Assembly (NCBI RefSeq): GCF_003025595.1
Contig: NZ_PYMI01000001.1
Location: forward strand, 248,001 to 312,000
Length of the DNA stretch: 64,000 bases
Source: Photobacterium ganghwense
Lineage (GTDB): Bacteria > Pseudomonadota > Gammaproteobacteria > Enterobacterales > Vibrionaceae
Direction: 5' to 3'
Position numbers and translations under genes: made by a program. Shown here one piece after another: positions 7,683 to 15,470 of the stretch (position 1 is its first letter; every line of letters begins with the position of its first letter). The notes below the pieces were generated by a model. That model was not told the origin of the DNA and did no database searches. It saw nothing but the letters and a program-made list of their open reading frames with translations.

Positions 7683-8755
7683 GGCTTATCGCCTTTTTCC
7701 AAAACGTCAGCTTGTAGATCAAGAAAAGGCAAGATACTGCGGGTTTGCTCATCAATGATAATTTTTGAGTGCATCGTAGGCATGATTGCCTGCATGGTTT
7801 CTAGGTAAATACGCCGACGGGTTACTTCAGGTGCCTTGATGTACTGCATCAGTAATGCGTTAAACCTTGCAACATCCCCTTCGGCCTCATTGATTCTTTT
7901 AAGCCGATAGCCATCAGCTTCTCGAATACGCTGATCTTTTTCACCTTCCGCTAGCGGGATCACTTTATTGTAATCTCGTCGCGCTTCGTTAATGAGTTTC
8001 TCTTTTTCTTGCTGAGCCTGGTTCACTTCATTGAATGACTCCTGTACCGGCTTTGGCGGGTTAATATTTTTCAATTGAACCTGATCGATATTGATACCCA
8101 TAGCATACTTAATCGCAAGCTCCTGCATTTTCATCAATGCTTCAGATTCAATCTCCTGTCGGCCAATGGTAATGACTTCATCGACAGTGCGGTCACCAAC
8201 CACTTCCCGCATAACAGACTCAGAGACATCACGAAGAGTAGCTGTGGGGTCCCGCACTTCGAACAAAAACTTGACGGGCTCAGCAATGCGGTACTGAACC
8301 ACCCATTCAACTAATGCTGCATTTAAATCGCCTGTAACCATCTGAGTTTCCATCTCACGATCATTTTCAGACGGGTTTTGGTAAGGGTCAGTTGCTCCGA
8401 GCGTTATAAATCCAAACTCTTGCTTTAACTGGCGCTTAACAGGAACAATGGTCGCAGTATCTATGCCTAACGGTAATTTGAAATGTAAGCCGGGTTGTAT
8501 TTCGGAATAAAATTTACCAAAACGCTGAACGACAGCAATTGAGTCGCTTGGAACCGTATAAACAGCCTGCCATGAACTGATCAAAAAAATCACCACAAAA
8601 ATTGATATGAAAACACTTTTCATATCACCTTTAGGAATATATCGTTTTATTTTAATTGCTCTTTTTTTAACGATATTTCCAACGCTTATAGGCGTAGAGC
8701 CATCGGAAATTTGAGTTACGTTATCAGAAGATGGGGGATCATTGGATGTCGGCAT
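7679..8755 (-). CDS. hflK: HflK-like SPFH/band 7 membrane protein
   Basis: About 358 residues. A basic, Pro/Ser-rich cytoplasmic N-terminus is followed by one transmembrane segment (VFISIFVVIFLISSWQAVYTV), the SPFH domain (DSIAVVQRFGKF) and the HflK signature NINPPKPVQESFNEVNQAQQEKEKLINEARRDYN. The C-terminal part contains LPFLDL. It lacks the glycine-rich N-terminal region common in chromosomal HflK and so is somewhat shorter. The frame opens at a GTG (8773); the ATG at 8755 has an AAGG sequence upstream. It is the first gene of the hflK-hflC-nhaA unit and is divergent from the small ORF at 9000. Confidence 0.92.
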   Translation of the reverse strand: MPTSNDPPSSDNVTQISDGSTPISVGNIVKKRAIKIKRYIPKGDMKSVFISIFVVIFLISSWQAVYTVPSDSIAVVQRFGKFYSEIQPGLHFKLPLGIDTATIVPVKRQLKQEFGFITLGATDPYQNPSENDREMETQMVTGDLNAALVEWVVQYRIAEPVKFLFEVRDPTATLRDVSESVMREVVGDRTVDEVITIGRQEIESEALMKMQELAIKYAMGINIDQVQLKNINPPKPVQESFNEVNQAQQEKEKLINEARRDYNKVIPLAEGEKDQRIREADGYRLKRINEAEGDVARFNALLMQYIKAPEVTRRRIYLETMQAIMPTMHSKIIIDEQTRSILPFLDLQADVLEKGDKP

Positions 8756-8999
8756 GAACGTAGCCTTAATCACATGGGAAAATAGAGTACCATTTAAGAC
8801 TGGTTTGCGTTGGATGATTTTTCAAGACAGCGGGAACATTAAAATTTTTTAACCATATGCGCTTTGATTAATATTTCATGCACATATAGTATTCGTTTTA
8901 TCAAAACTACTGTAACGAACATCTCTTCTCCAAACTATACTCTTAAAGGAAGATGAAATATCGACAAAAATTAAAGTGATATAACTAATAGGTGAAACC

Positions 9000-9149
9000 A
9001 TGTTTGAATGGCTTAAAAACATTTTTTCTCATGAAAAACATGAGGCTGACAATGATGCCAGCAGAGACAGAATGGATAAAGAGCATATAAGAGAGAACAA
9101 AAAGGAAAGTTCTCCCATCGAATCACCACCGAAAAATAAAAATGAATAG
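9000..9149 (+). CDS. Small hydrophilic protein, 49 aa, unknown
   Basis: A short frame: MFEWLKNIFS, then a strongly charged tail (HEKHEADNDASRDRMDKEHIRENKKESS) ending ESPPKNKNE. An AGGTGA ribosome site lies just upstream of the ATG. The N-terminal FEWLKNIF could be an amphipathic helix; the rest looks disordered. It sits 87 bp before the hemolysin III gene in the same direction and is divergent from hflK. I recognise no family. Good ribosome site and context make it a likely but unproven gene. Confidence 0.5.
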   Translation: MFEWLKNIFSHEKHEADNDASRDRMDKEHIRENKKESSPIESPPKNKNE

Positions 9150-9236
9150 TTTCTTCAACTTTCCATCTTGATTTTATAAAGCCGAGTTGTAATAGATTAA
9201 TAATACTCGGCTTTTCTTTCGAAAATATGCCACTCT

Positions 9237-9899
9237 ATGACTATACATTTACCGAGCCTCGAGATCACTCGTAAACGACGGCATAAAGAGGAACTAGCTA
9301 ACAGCATCAGCCATGGTATAGCCCTCGTTGCCATACTGACTGGAACACCTTTTCTAATTATGAATGCTGTTCGTATTGGTGATTTGGCATTTATTATCGG
9401 AACAATTATTTTTTCTACGACGGCAATATTGCTATACCTGTCTTCCACTATTTACCATGCGCTATCATTTGGCAGAACAAAGCGACTGTTTCGTATAATA
9501 GACCACTCAGTAATATTTTTACTAATTGCAGGTACATACACCCCATTTACACTTGGTGTATTGAGAGGGACATTAGGTTGGATACTCTTAGGCTGCATCT
9601 GGTTGTTAGCATTTATAGGTGTAATACTGAAGTCGTTGCAAAGACTCCACCACCCCGTATTATCGACAGGGCTTTATCTATTTATGGGATGGCTGATTGT
9701 CATAGCCATTTATCCAATGCTTAATAATGTGCCGATAAAAGGAATGTTATTGCTGCTTGCCGGAGGATTATCCTACACCTTTGGCGTTATATTTTTTGCG
9801 ACTGACTCATATTTAAAGTATGGGCACTTGCTTTGGCACCTATTCGTAATAGGAGGGACAACATTCCATTATTTTGCCATTCTTTGGTACGCATATTAA
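9237..9899 (+). CDS. Hemolysin III / PAQR family membrane protein
   Basis: A 220-residue polytopic membrane protein with about seven hydrophobic segments and the PAQR family marks: SxxxH in STIYHALS (His74), the IIDHSVIFLLIAGTYTPF block and the C-terminal HLLWHLFVIGGTTFH block (His197, His201, His211), whose histidines bind zinc in this superfamily. The N-terminus KEELANSISHGIALV is also typical. Bacterial members (YqfA, HlyIII) are linked to membrane lipid or energy homeostasis; the name hemolysin comes from one Bacillus protein and need not apply. The gene faces away from hflK and is transcribed against the surrounding phage genes, as expected for cargo with its own promoter. Confidence 0.9.
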   Translation: MTIHLPSLEITRKRRHKEELANSISHGIALVAILTGTPFLIMNAVRIGDLAFIIGTIIFSTTAILLYLSSTIYHALSFGRTKRLFRIIDHSVIFLLIAGTYTPFTLGVLRGTLGWILLGCIWLLAFIGVILKSLQRLHHPVLSTGLYLFMGWLIVIAIYPMLNNVPIKGMLLLLAGGLSYTFGVIFFATDSYLKYGHLLWHLFVIGGTTFHYFAILWYAY

Positions 9900-9929
9900 T
9901 TCACATACTCAAACCATATGATATTATTA

Positions 9930-10193
9930 TCAATTTTTATCATTCTTAACATCCAGAGACTTCTGGATAATATCTGTAAAATGTGGCAACTTATCAAGTA
10001 AGTACTCTAGGTTTGATATTTCACAACCTGTTATTTCACTTTTTATTAACTCCAACGCACATGAAACTGCGATTGCCCTTTTTACATTCTCATCCTTAGA
10101 TTCATGATAAATAGATCGAGCACTGGCCGTGGAATTATCAAATTTAATTCTTAATAAATCCAAGAAAATTGAAACATTACTTTCATTTATCAT
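9930..10193 (-). CDS. Hypothetical protein, 87 aa
   Basis: A small acidic soluble protein (MINESNVSIFLDLLRIKFDN...) with predicted helices and no motif that I recognise. The DNA is AT-rich compared with the neighbouring phage gene at 10318, which suggests it belongs to the cargo block. The stop lies 30 bp from the end of the convergent hemolysin III gene. A GGTCGGTTACTATG context upstream gives a modest ribosome site. Confidence 0.55.
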   Translation of the reverse strand: MINESNVSIFLDLLRIKFDNSTASARSIYHESKDENVKRAIAVSCALELIKSEITGCEISNLEYLLDKLPHFTDIIQKSLDVKNDKN

Positions 10194-10317
10194 AGTAACC
10201 GACCTCTTACCAATTAAAATGCTTTATACTTACATTAATAAGTATAAAGCATAGATATTTAGATTCTTAAAAACATATGAATGGCTTTAAGGATACTTAG
10301 GCTTGAAGCTTTAGAAA

Positions 10318-11325
10318 CTACCCCAGCGCCCCCAGCTCGAGGGCTCTCTTCAGCGTTGCTTTCACATACCCAAGCTGTGAGCCATGCCGTTCTTCCCAGG
10401 CTTTGGGATCGTCATGAAAGCGGCGGTGTTCGTTGGCTTCTAAAGGTATAGTGAAGAGATCATGGGTTTTGCCGCCCATTTTCCCTTCGCCGTGGCCGAT
10501 TAAGTGATGAGCGACGACGTTTTCAGTTTGACCGGTGATCACACAAGGCAACGAGCGCACAAACTTCAGATACTTTTCGCTACGCCAGATTAGCTCTTTG
10601 GGCCGGGCCATGTACATCGCTGGTGGCTCGTCATCTATCTTGAACTGGATAGGTTTCACCCTATCGGCCAGTAATGCCTTCGTATCGAGGTCGAACCGTT
10701 CATCACTTTCTCGGCGAAGCGTGAATGTATCCGACTTTGGTTTTGGTCTCAGACCAAACATCTCATCGACGACAGAACGAGGCAGGCATTCATATACGCC
10801 ATTCACCACACTCCACCAGCAGAGTTCAGGTAGTGAAACCGCCCGATCTAACCTCAGTTTGCGCTTTACCGCTTCGAGGCCCCACAATATGACATTACGC
10901 CTGGCGATCGCCCTGCCCTTTTCAGTTGGATTAATGCGTTCCTGATTGTCATGGTGCCAGCAAAGCCGAATGGCCCCGCTGGCGTAATCCAAGAACGTCA
11001 GGTTTTTATCGCAATACTCACTGTCTGAAAGCTGGCAATGGGGGATCCGCTCTAACCAGTGATAGAAGTTACCCAGGCGATTCTGCACAGCCGGATGAGT
11101 AAAGAACTCGAGTAACCGCTCATCCTCCACCAGCGATTTTGAATTATCCGGGAAAACCGGACTGTTCAGCTTCCCGCTGGGTACATTCACCAGCTCTTCC
11201 GGTAACGGCATGACCACCAGCCGGTTACCCTGGCTCATTTTTGCCAGCTCAGATAACAGGGTTTTGCCCGGTTTGAACATCATCAAACCCAAGTCAGGCT
11301 GAAGAAATGGTTGAAGGACTAACAT
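10318..11325 (-). CDS. Phage DUF968 protein, possible HNH/His-Me-type nuclease
   Basis: A 335-residue protein. The C-terminal ~100 residues match the DUF968 pattern of lambdoid prophages: SEKYLKFVRSLPCVITGQ, then VAHHLIGHGEGKMGGKTHD, then IPLEANEHRRFHDDPKAWEERHG. The conserved His-His pair and the downstream NEHRRFH are arranged like the metal-binding histidines of small HNH-type nucleases, but activity is inferred only. The N-terminal part (ELGLMMFKPGK-like region) is also common in this family. DUF968 genes normally lie in the nin-like region between replication genes and Q, which fits the order here apart from the inserted cargo. It starts 15 bp after the ATPase stop. Confidence 0.8.
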   Translation of the reverse strand: MLVLQPFLQPDLGLMMFKPGKTLLSELAKMSQGNRLVVMPLPEELVNVPSGKLNSPVFPDNSKSLVEDERLLEFFTHPAVQNRLGNFYHWLERIPHCQLSDSEYCDKNLTFLDYASGAIRLCWHHDNQERINPTEKGRAIARRNVILWGLEAVKRKLRLDRAVSLPELCWWSVVNGVYECLPRSVVDEMFGLRPKPKSDTFTLRRESDERFDLDTKALLADRVKPIQFKIDDEPPAMYMARPKELIWRSEKYLKFVRSLPCVITGQTENVVAHHLIGHGEGKMGGKTHDLFTIPLEANEHRRFHDDPKAWEERHGSQLGYVKATLKRALELGALG

Positions 11326-11340
11326 TTCACTCGGCCTCAG

Positions 11341-12741
11341 TTACGAAGTACGTTGTCGAGATTTTTCAACTTGGTGCTCAATTGGAGTCAGCGGGCTATA
11401 CGAACTTTTCTGCGAAACAACGCGTGATGAAGCAGTCATCGCAGTATAGTTTCGCTTAAAGTCTAGGGTGATACTTTTTCCCTCAGCAACCATCCTCACA
11501 AAACCTCGGATAATATTTTCAGAGAATTTAAACCAGCCTCTTCGAGTCCCTAACGCATTTTCAACAATGCTCCCAAAATTCTCTTGTTTGAGCTTATTAA
11601 ACTCTCTCTTAAATTTGACTTCATCCAGTACGTGTATCCCCAATCGCTCAACTGTGCCAACCTCAAGATCCCTACGCGTACGGGTATCGAGCGTTTCCAT
11701 TATATTTTTGTACGAGAAGTAGATATGAGAATACTCCCTGATTAAATCAGCAGAATCCGCCATCGCCCATAGAATATGATGGAAGTGCTCTGATCGTCCA
11801 AGAGTCGCTTTGTCGTAACTATTCCTTAATGTTTCAGCCACAGATTCAATAGCTTCATTGAGTGCAGCAATAAAGTGTTCATGTGTGACCTGAGAAACGA
11901 TGACATCTGCTCTGAATGCTTCCTTCAGTAACATCTCGCACAGTAGATGGACATAGCTCGGGAAGCCATCACTTAAACCTGCGATTTTGTATCTAATATC
12001 ATCTGGAATTTTTACACCAAAGCGCTCAAATGCCGTATTAATAATTGCATAGCGTCCATCCCAAGGGAGGACATCCAATTTCACTTGGTGAAGCTGACGG
12101 GAGCTAGATAGATGTCCCGCAAGTAGATCGTTGAGAGAATCACCTATACCAGTAAAAATTATCTTTACTTTAGAACCCATGTCGCCAAGCTGCTTCAGTA
12201 ATATACCGAATTCACCTCGCACTGATTCTGTAATTTGGTCAAACTCATCTAACACAATGACTGGCGTGTCAGAGTGCCATTCTGATAAGGAGTTCAAGGC
12301 CATCGCAGCAGTTGTAGTATCAACTATCTCAAAGTCTGAGTGCTTCCCATTGACTTCAGATGTGTGCTCATACTGCATAAAACTAGGGCCAACCTTTAGC
12401 TTTTTGCTGTATTTCGAGAATTCAACATTGGCTTTAGCGTAAGCCAGAATAACTCGAGTGATACTGGCTAAAGTTGATGTAGGCTCACCGCTCACCAGTA
12501 TCGGCTTGTTATCTGAAGACTGAATAAGATAAGCAACAGAATGAGCTAATGAGGTCTTCCCTACTCCCCTGTCACCATATATAAACGCATGGCGTCCTTT
12601 TGCATGTAATGCCATTTCAATATCATCAACTTGTTTAGCCCGACCAAATAAATGATTAATGTCATCTATTGGGTTGGCCGCTGACAATACCTCATGCAAA
12701 GCAGTTAAAAAGTTCTTCCTATCAAAACCTTGAATAGACAT
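11341..12741 (-). CDS. AAA ATPase, ORC1/Cdc6-like, function unknown
   Basis: A 466-residue P-loop ATPase. Walker A is YGDRGVGKTSLAH (near residue 55), Walker B is PVIVLDEFDQI, followed by a sensor region KIIFTGIGDSL. The C-terminal third is helical and could include a winged-helix domain (RRDLEVGTVERLGIHVLDEVKFKREF). This is the layout of stand-alone ORC/Cdc6- or TniB-like ATPases. The ATG at 12741 follows GGAGATGCC and is preferred to the upstream start at 12777. It interrupts a conserved block of small phage replication genes and is AT-richer than they are, so it is likely cargo; phage exclusion is one possibility. No partner nuclease is adjacent unless DUF968 serves. Confidence 0.8.
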   Translation of the reverse strand: MSIQGFDRKNFLTALHEVLSAANPIDDINHLFGRAKQVDDIEMALHAKGRHAFIYGDRGVGKTSLAHSVAYLIQSSDNKPILVSGEPTSTLASITRVILAYAKANVEFSKYSKKLKVGPSFMQYEHTSEVNGKHSDFEIVDTTTAAMALNSLSEWHSDTPVIVLDEFDQITESVRGEFGILLKQLGDMGSKVKIIFTGIGDSLNDLLAGHLSSSRQLHQVKLDVLPWDGRYAIINTAFERFGVKIPDDIRYKIAGLSDGFPSYVHLLCEMLLKEAFRADVIVSQVTHEHFIAALNEAIESVAETLRNSYDKATLGRSEHFHHILWAMADSADLIREYSHIYFSYKNIMETLDTRTRRDLEVGTVERLGIHVLDEVKFKREFNKLKQENFGSIVENALGTRRGWFKFSENIIRGFVRMVAEGKSITLDFKRNYTAMTASSRVVSQKSSYSPLTPIEHQVEKSRQRTS

Positions 12742-12877
12742 GGCATCTCCTTTTTTTGCAATTTTACCATGATTCAAATTGCATATTTAATTTTTCAGTG
12801 TCGGCACTTATTTTTATAAGCAACAGAAGAAATCGACGTCTTGCTCATATATATGATCTACAAACGCTCTAACTGAC

Positions 12878-13069
12878 TCAAAACACCACCTCTTCATTCC
12901 ATACGGGCTCCAGTTCGGCTTCAACCCGCGTATCTCTCCCTGATCCGGCAACTGAAATTGAGGTCACAAAGTACTGTTTTCCATGATGGTCATAAACACG
13001 CTTCTTCTCATAGCAAATGCAAAGGGCTTCAGCAGCTTTGCTATTGGGTAACATACGAATAATCATCAT
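12878..13069 (-). CDS. Small phage protein, 63 aa
   Basis: A small protein (MMIIRMLPNSKAAEALCICYEKKRVYDHHGKQYFVTSISV...) that overlaps the preceding HTH gene by 4 nt (ATGA), which supports its being translated. It has a mixed basic and beta-rich composition and no recognised domain. It belongs to the run of early phage genes downstream of the replication gene. Confidence 0.65.
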   Translation of the reverse strand: MMIIRMLPNSKAAEALCICYEKKRVYDHHGKQYFVTSISVAGSGRDTRVEAELEPVWNEEVVF

Positions 13070-13269
13070 CCCTCCACCAGCCAGAGCTTATGTGTATTCC
13101 CTGTCCGCTCGTTGTTCATGATTCGAATATTGGCGCCGGCCCTACGGGCTTTATCTAACAGCCGGACCAACTCACAAACGTGCACACCCAGTTCGTCGCA
13201 TAGCTCCTTTGGCGTCCACACTCTGGCGCGGGATACCATCAGCGCTCGAAGATCCTTTTCACTGGCCAT
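13066..13269 (-). CDS. Small phage protein with helix-turn-helix
   Basis: A 67-residue protein with a winged-HTH-like segment, KDLRALMVSRARVWTPKELCDELGVHVCELVRLLDKARRAGANI, covering most of its length. It overlaps the end of the replication gene by 11 nt and the next small gene by 4 nt, so it is part of a coupled early operon. DNA binding is inferred from the helix pattern only. Confidence 0.7.
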   Translation of the reverse strand: MASEKDLRALMVSRARVWTPKELCDELGVHVCELVRLLDKARRAGANIRIMNNERTGNTHKLWLVEG

Positions 13270-14248
13270 TCCTTCCCCCTAGTTCATCCAGCAGCTGCTG
13301 TCGTTGTCGTGACATTTCCGCGATACGACGCTTACTGGAATCGATAGACTCTTGTGTTGCTCCCCAGTCCATAGCGCGCAGCAGCGCTTGGTTTTCGTTG
13401 TTGATTTCCATCTCCAATTCGCGAACTTTGTTTTTCAGCTGGGTACGCTGGTCTGGTTTTGGTTTCGAAGCTGGTTGAGCCGCTGCTGGCAACACATAAC
13501 CGCGGTCTTGCTCTTTGGCCAGCCATGAGTTGATGAACCGCTCGATGCCGGATTTCGTTTTACGACGGCGAGGGTTTGATGCTAGCCAGCCGATCATGTT
13601 CCGACACTGCTGGTGGACGTCCACCGCCGGGTACAGCCCTTCCAGTGCCTGAACGTCCTCGGCATACAACGGGAACAGCGACTTGTCGTTCAAAATAAAC
13701 TTAAAAACTGGCTGCCGTTCGTCGGCATCGAGCTTGCTCGGTGCATTAGAGATCTGTTTGTTTGTATATGGTTTGGATCTGTTAATGGAATCGGTAATAT
13801 TCCCAGTTCCATGGTTTTGGTAATCTTCCCGATTCGACTCGGTAATATTGCCGTTTCCATTCGGTAAAATTACCGAATCCATTTGGGAATTCTGTTCAGT
13901 TGCAGGAAACAGTAACTCCACCAGCCGATCACCATTAATCTGGTAGTGCGTTGTCGGTACACCATTGGCTTTCTTCACCCGACTCTGAATCACATCACCC
14001 AAGCGCTTCTTGAGCTGGCGAACGGCGTAACGCACCTGGTCTGTGGTCAGGCACAATTCAGTGCCCAACTCATCATTTGATTTATAGAACCACTCACCGT
14101 CTGCTTTGGTGCTCGACCAAAACACCAGCTGAGACAAAACAGCAGCATGAGTATGGTTACCCTCGCAGAATTTGATATAAGGACGTGGAATGCTGATCGC
14201 TGCTGCCTGACCAGATAGCTCACGAACTATGTCGAACAACCTAGCCAC
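13259..14248 (-). CDS. Phage replication initiation protein, O-like
   Basis: About 329 residues. The N-terminal part is a winged-helix replication domain of the type found in many phage O-like proteins (RPYIKFCEGNHTHAAVLSQLVFWSSTKADGEWFYKSNDELGTELCLTTDQVRYAVRQLKKR). The middle is Asn/Gly/Ser-rich with repeated GNITES/GNITDS motifs that coincide with DNA iterons (13793-13874), the lambda pattern of an origin within the O gene. The C-terminal part is a long coiled coil (RTQLKNKVRELEMEINNENQALL). A GTG at 14248 with an excellent GAGGAGGTG ribosome site is a better start than the ATG at 14263 that lies before that site. Confidence 0.85.
   Translation of the reverse strand: MARLFDIVRELSGQAAAISIPRPYIKFCEGNHTHAAVLSQLVFWSSTKADGEWFYKSNDELGTELCLTTDQVRYAVRQLKKRLGDVIQSRVKKANGVPTTHYQINGDRLVELLFPATEQNSQMDSVILPNGNGNITESNREDYQNHGTGNITDSINRSKPYTNKQISNAPSKLDADERQPVFKFILNDKSLFPLYAEDVQALEGLYPAVDVHQQCRNMIGWLASNPRRRKTKSGIERFINSWLAKEQDRGYVLPAAAQPASKPKPDQRTQLKNKVRELEMEINNENQALLRAMDWGATQESIDSSKRRIAEMSRQRQQLLDELGGRNGQ
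13793..13874. other. Candidate phage replication origin (four iterons)
   Basis: Four 12-bp direct repeats, GGTAATATTCCC, GGTAATCTTCCC, GGTAATATTGCC and GGTAAAATTACC, start at 13793, 13819, 13841 and 13863, spaced 26, 22 and 22 bp. They lie in the middle of the O-like gene, where lambda carries its iterons. The spacing of about two helical turns fits a row of initiator dimers on one face of the DNA. Confidence 0.7.
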
Positions 14249-14372
14249 GTAACACCTCCTCATAAATCGCTTTGAAAAATGAGCGACTGATTTCTACAAC
14301 ACCATATTTGCCCACCATGAAATATCGCCATTGGTGGTTCTCTATACGGGCCTTTAGTGCTATTCTCCTCAT
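14241..14372 (-). CDS. Small phage protein, 43 aa
   Basis: A short frame beginning MRRIALKARIENHQWRYF and ending KAIYEEVLRG. Its ATG overlaps the stop of the upstream gene as ATGA, and its own 3' end overlaps the GTG start of the replication gene, while its last codons contain that gene's ribosome site. The tight coupling on both sides argues that it is translated. It is basic, with no recognised domain. Confidence 0.55.
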   Translation of the reverse strand: MRRIALKARIENHQWRYFMVGKYGVVEISRSFFKAIYEEVLRG

Positions 14373-14653
14373 GACTTCTCCGGGTTACTTGCAAGTGTTT
14401 TCGGGGTTGTTAGTGACTTTTCCTCGCAAGAAAATTCACATCCTGGCTTTAAGTCGTTGCCGCGGCTTAAAGCCAACTCAATTCTTTTCTCTAACGTTTG
14501 GATATGTAGGTCGCATCGAGCCTTGAGTATCTGAAGCCGTTCCAGTTCGAACCGGTCACCTTCAATGTCCTGTTGCTTTCGAATCACTCGGCAAGAGTTC
14601 ATCGTCATGTCCGACATCTGTTTCACCATTTCCCAGAACTGATCTGTTTTCAT
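14369..14653 (-). CDS. Phage hypothetical protein, 94 aa
   Basis: A soluble protein with a predicted coiled-coil middle (EGDRFELERLQILKARCDLHIQTLEKRIELALSRGND). The N-terminal MKTDQFWEMVKQMSDM and the C-terminal tail CEEKSLTTPKTLASNPEKS show no known motif. It overlaps the YmfL-like gene by 4 nt upstream and the 43-aa gene by 4 nt downstream, so it belongs to the early leftward operon. Confidence 0.65.
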   Translation of the reverse strand: MKTDQFWEMVKQMSDMTMNSCRVIRKQQDIEGDRFELERLQILKARCDLHIQTLEKRIELALSRGNDLKPGCEFSCEEKSLTTPKTLASNPEKS

Positions 14654-15105
14654 ACGTCCTCCGCGTATAAAGCATCAAGCTTGAGCATGAAAGCCTCGAA
14701 CATGCCCTGATAGTCATTCTTTAACCGAGCAATGGTCATCCGTTCGCGGGAATCAAACACACCATCGGCCCTCGCCTCTTCAATGGTTTTATCCAGCAGT
14801 CCCTTCACCGCATTCAGCTGCAAGTGACAATCGAACATGTCTACGCTATCCAGCTCTGCGACTCGTGGACGTTCCACAACCATGCTGCCAACACGCTCTG
14901 CAAAGTATTCAGCCACGTATGACGTACTCGTCAGATCGGCCATCTCCACCAGCTCATCGACACTGAAGAACCGAGAACCTTTCTTTTCGTATAAATGGTT
15001 ATTGAAGCTATCCACTGACATACCCAAAACCGCAGCAACCGCTTCCTTCCCACCGGTTACCCCCGCAATGGTCTTGTTCACCATCTCTTTCTTGTTTATC
15101 ACCAT
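14650..15105 (-). CDS. YmfL-like phage regulatory protein (CII position)
   Basis: A 151-residue protein with an N-terminal HTH (GGKEAVAAVLGMSVDSFNNHLYEKKGSRFFSVDELVEMADLT), the pattern of the YmfL/CII-like regulator family of lambdoid prophages. The C-terminal region is helical. It lies immediately downstream of the cro-like gene and upstream of the replication gene, exactly where lambda cII is found, so a role in the lysis-lysogeny choice or establishment of repressor synthesis is likely by analogy. Confidence 0.8.
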   Translation of the reverse strand: MVINKKEMVNKTIAGVTGGKEAVAAVLGMSVDSFNNHLYEKKGSRFFSVDELVEMADLTSTSYVAEYFAERVGSMVVERPRVAELDSVDMFDCHLQLNAVKGLLDKTIEEARADGVFDSRERMTIARLKNDYQGMFEAFMLKLDALYAEDV

Positions 15106-15128
15106 CTGCTCCTTTGTTTGGTGGTTAG

Positions 15129-15362
15129 TTACCCAGTATTTTTTGAGTTATCTTGAGTACTAGGCGTAGGGAACACATCTTCAAATGAGCAGTTGGCTCC
15201 CATACGGTTTAATGCTTCGACGATACGCCAGCACATTTTTATGTTTGGCGTACGTATCCCCTTCTCAAAGTGAGCAATAGCTCCTTGTGTTACCCCAACA
15301 TGCTCAGCCAATTCATCTTGAGAGGCATTAATTGAGGTTCTAATAGCTTTAATGTTTGACAT
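15129..15362 (-). CDS. Cro-like HTH repressor
   Basis: A 77-residue single-domain HTH protein (SINASQDELAEHVGVTQGAIAHFEKGIRTPNIKMCWRIVEAL), with a helix-turn-helix of the XRE/Cro type and a short C-terminal tail. It is divergent from the CI-type repressor with a 108-bp operator-rich gap between them. It should be the first gene of the lytic operon and bind the same operators as CI. Confidence 0.85.
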   Translation of the reverse strand: MSNIKAIRTSINASQDELAEHVGVTQGAIAHFEKGIRTPNIKMCWRIVEALNRMGANCSFEDVFPTPSTQDNSKNTG

Positions 15363-15389
15363 AGATTCTCCTTACGAACGCAACAATAA

Positions 15390-15433
15390 TACATAACGTA
15401 ATTTTACACCACAAGATTATATTACGTTTTGTG
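15390..15433. promoter_or_regulatory. Paired operators in the cro-cI intergenic region
   Basis: TACATAACGTAAT at 15390-15402 and, inverted, ATTACGTTTTGTG at 15421-15433 form a pair of related half- or full sites separated by 18 bp. A nearly identical pair recurs at 16220-16263 in front of the other divergent phage transcript. Both pairs share an ACACCA segment in the spacer. The likely ligand is the CI or Cro protein. Confidence 0.6.
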
Positions 15434-15444
15434 ACTACTGCCGT

Positions 15445-15463
15445 TTATTACAGCCTGTAATAA
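15445..15463. promoter_or_regulatory. 19-bp perfect palindrome before the cI gene
   Basis: TTATTACAGCCTGTAATAA is a perfect inverted repeat (9+1+9) ending 7 bp before the first ATG of the repressor gene. It would cover the repressor promoter or ribosome site and is a candidate autoregulatory operator. Its sequence differs from the ACATAA-GTAAT type sites next to it. Confidence 0.55.
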
Positions 15464-15470
15464 TTAGGGA

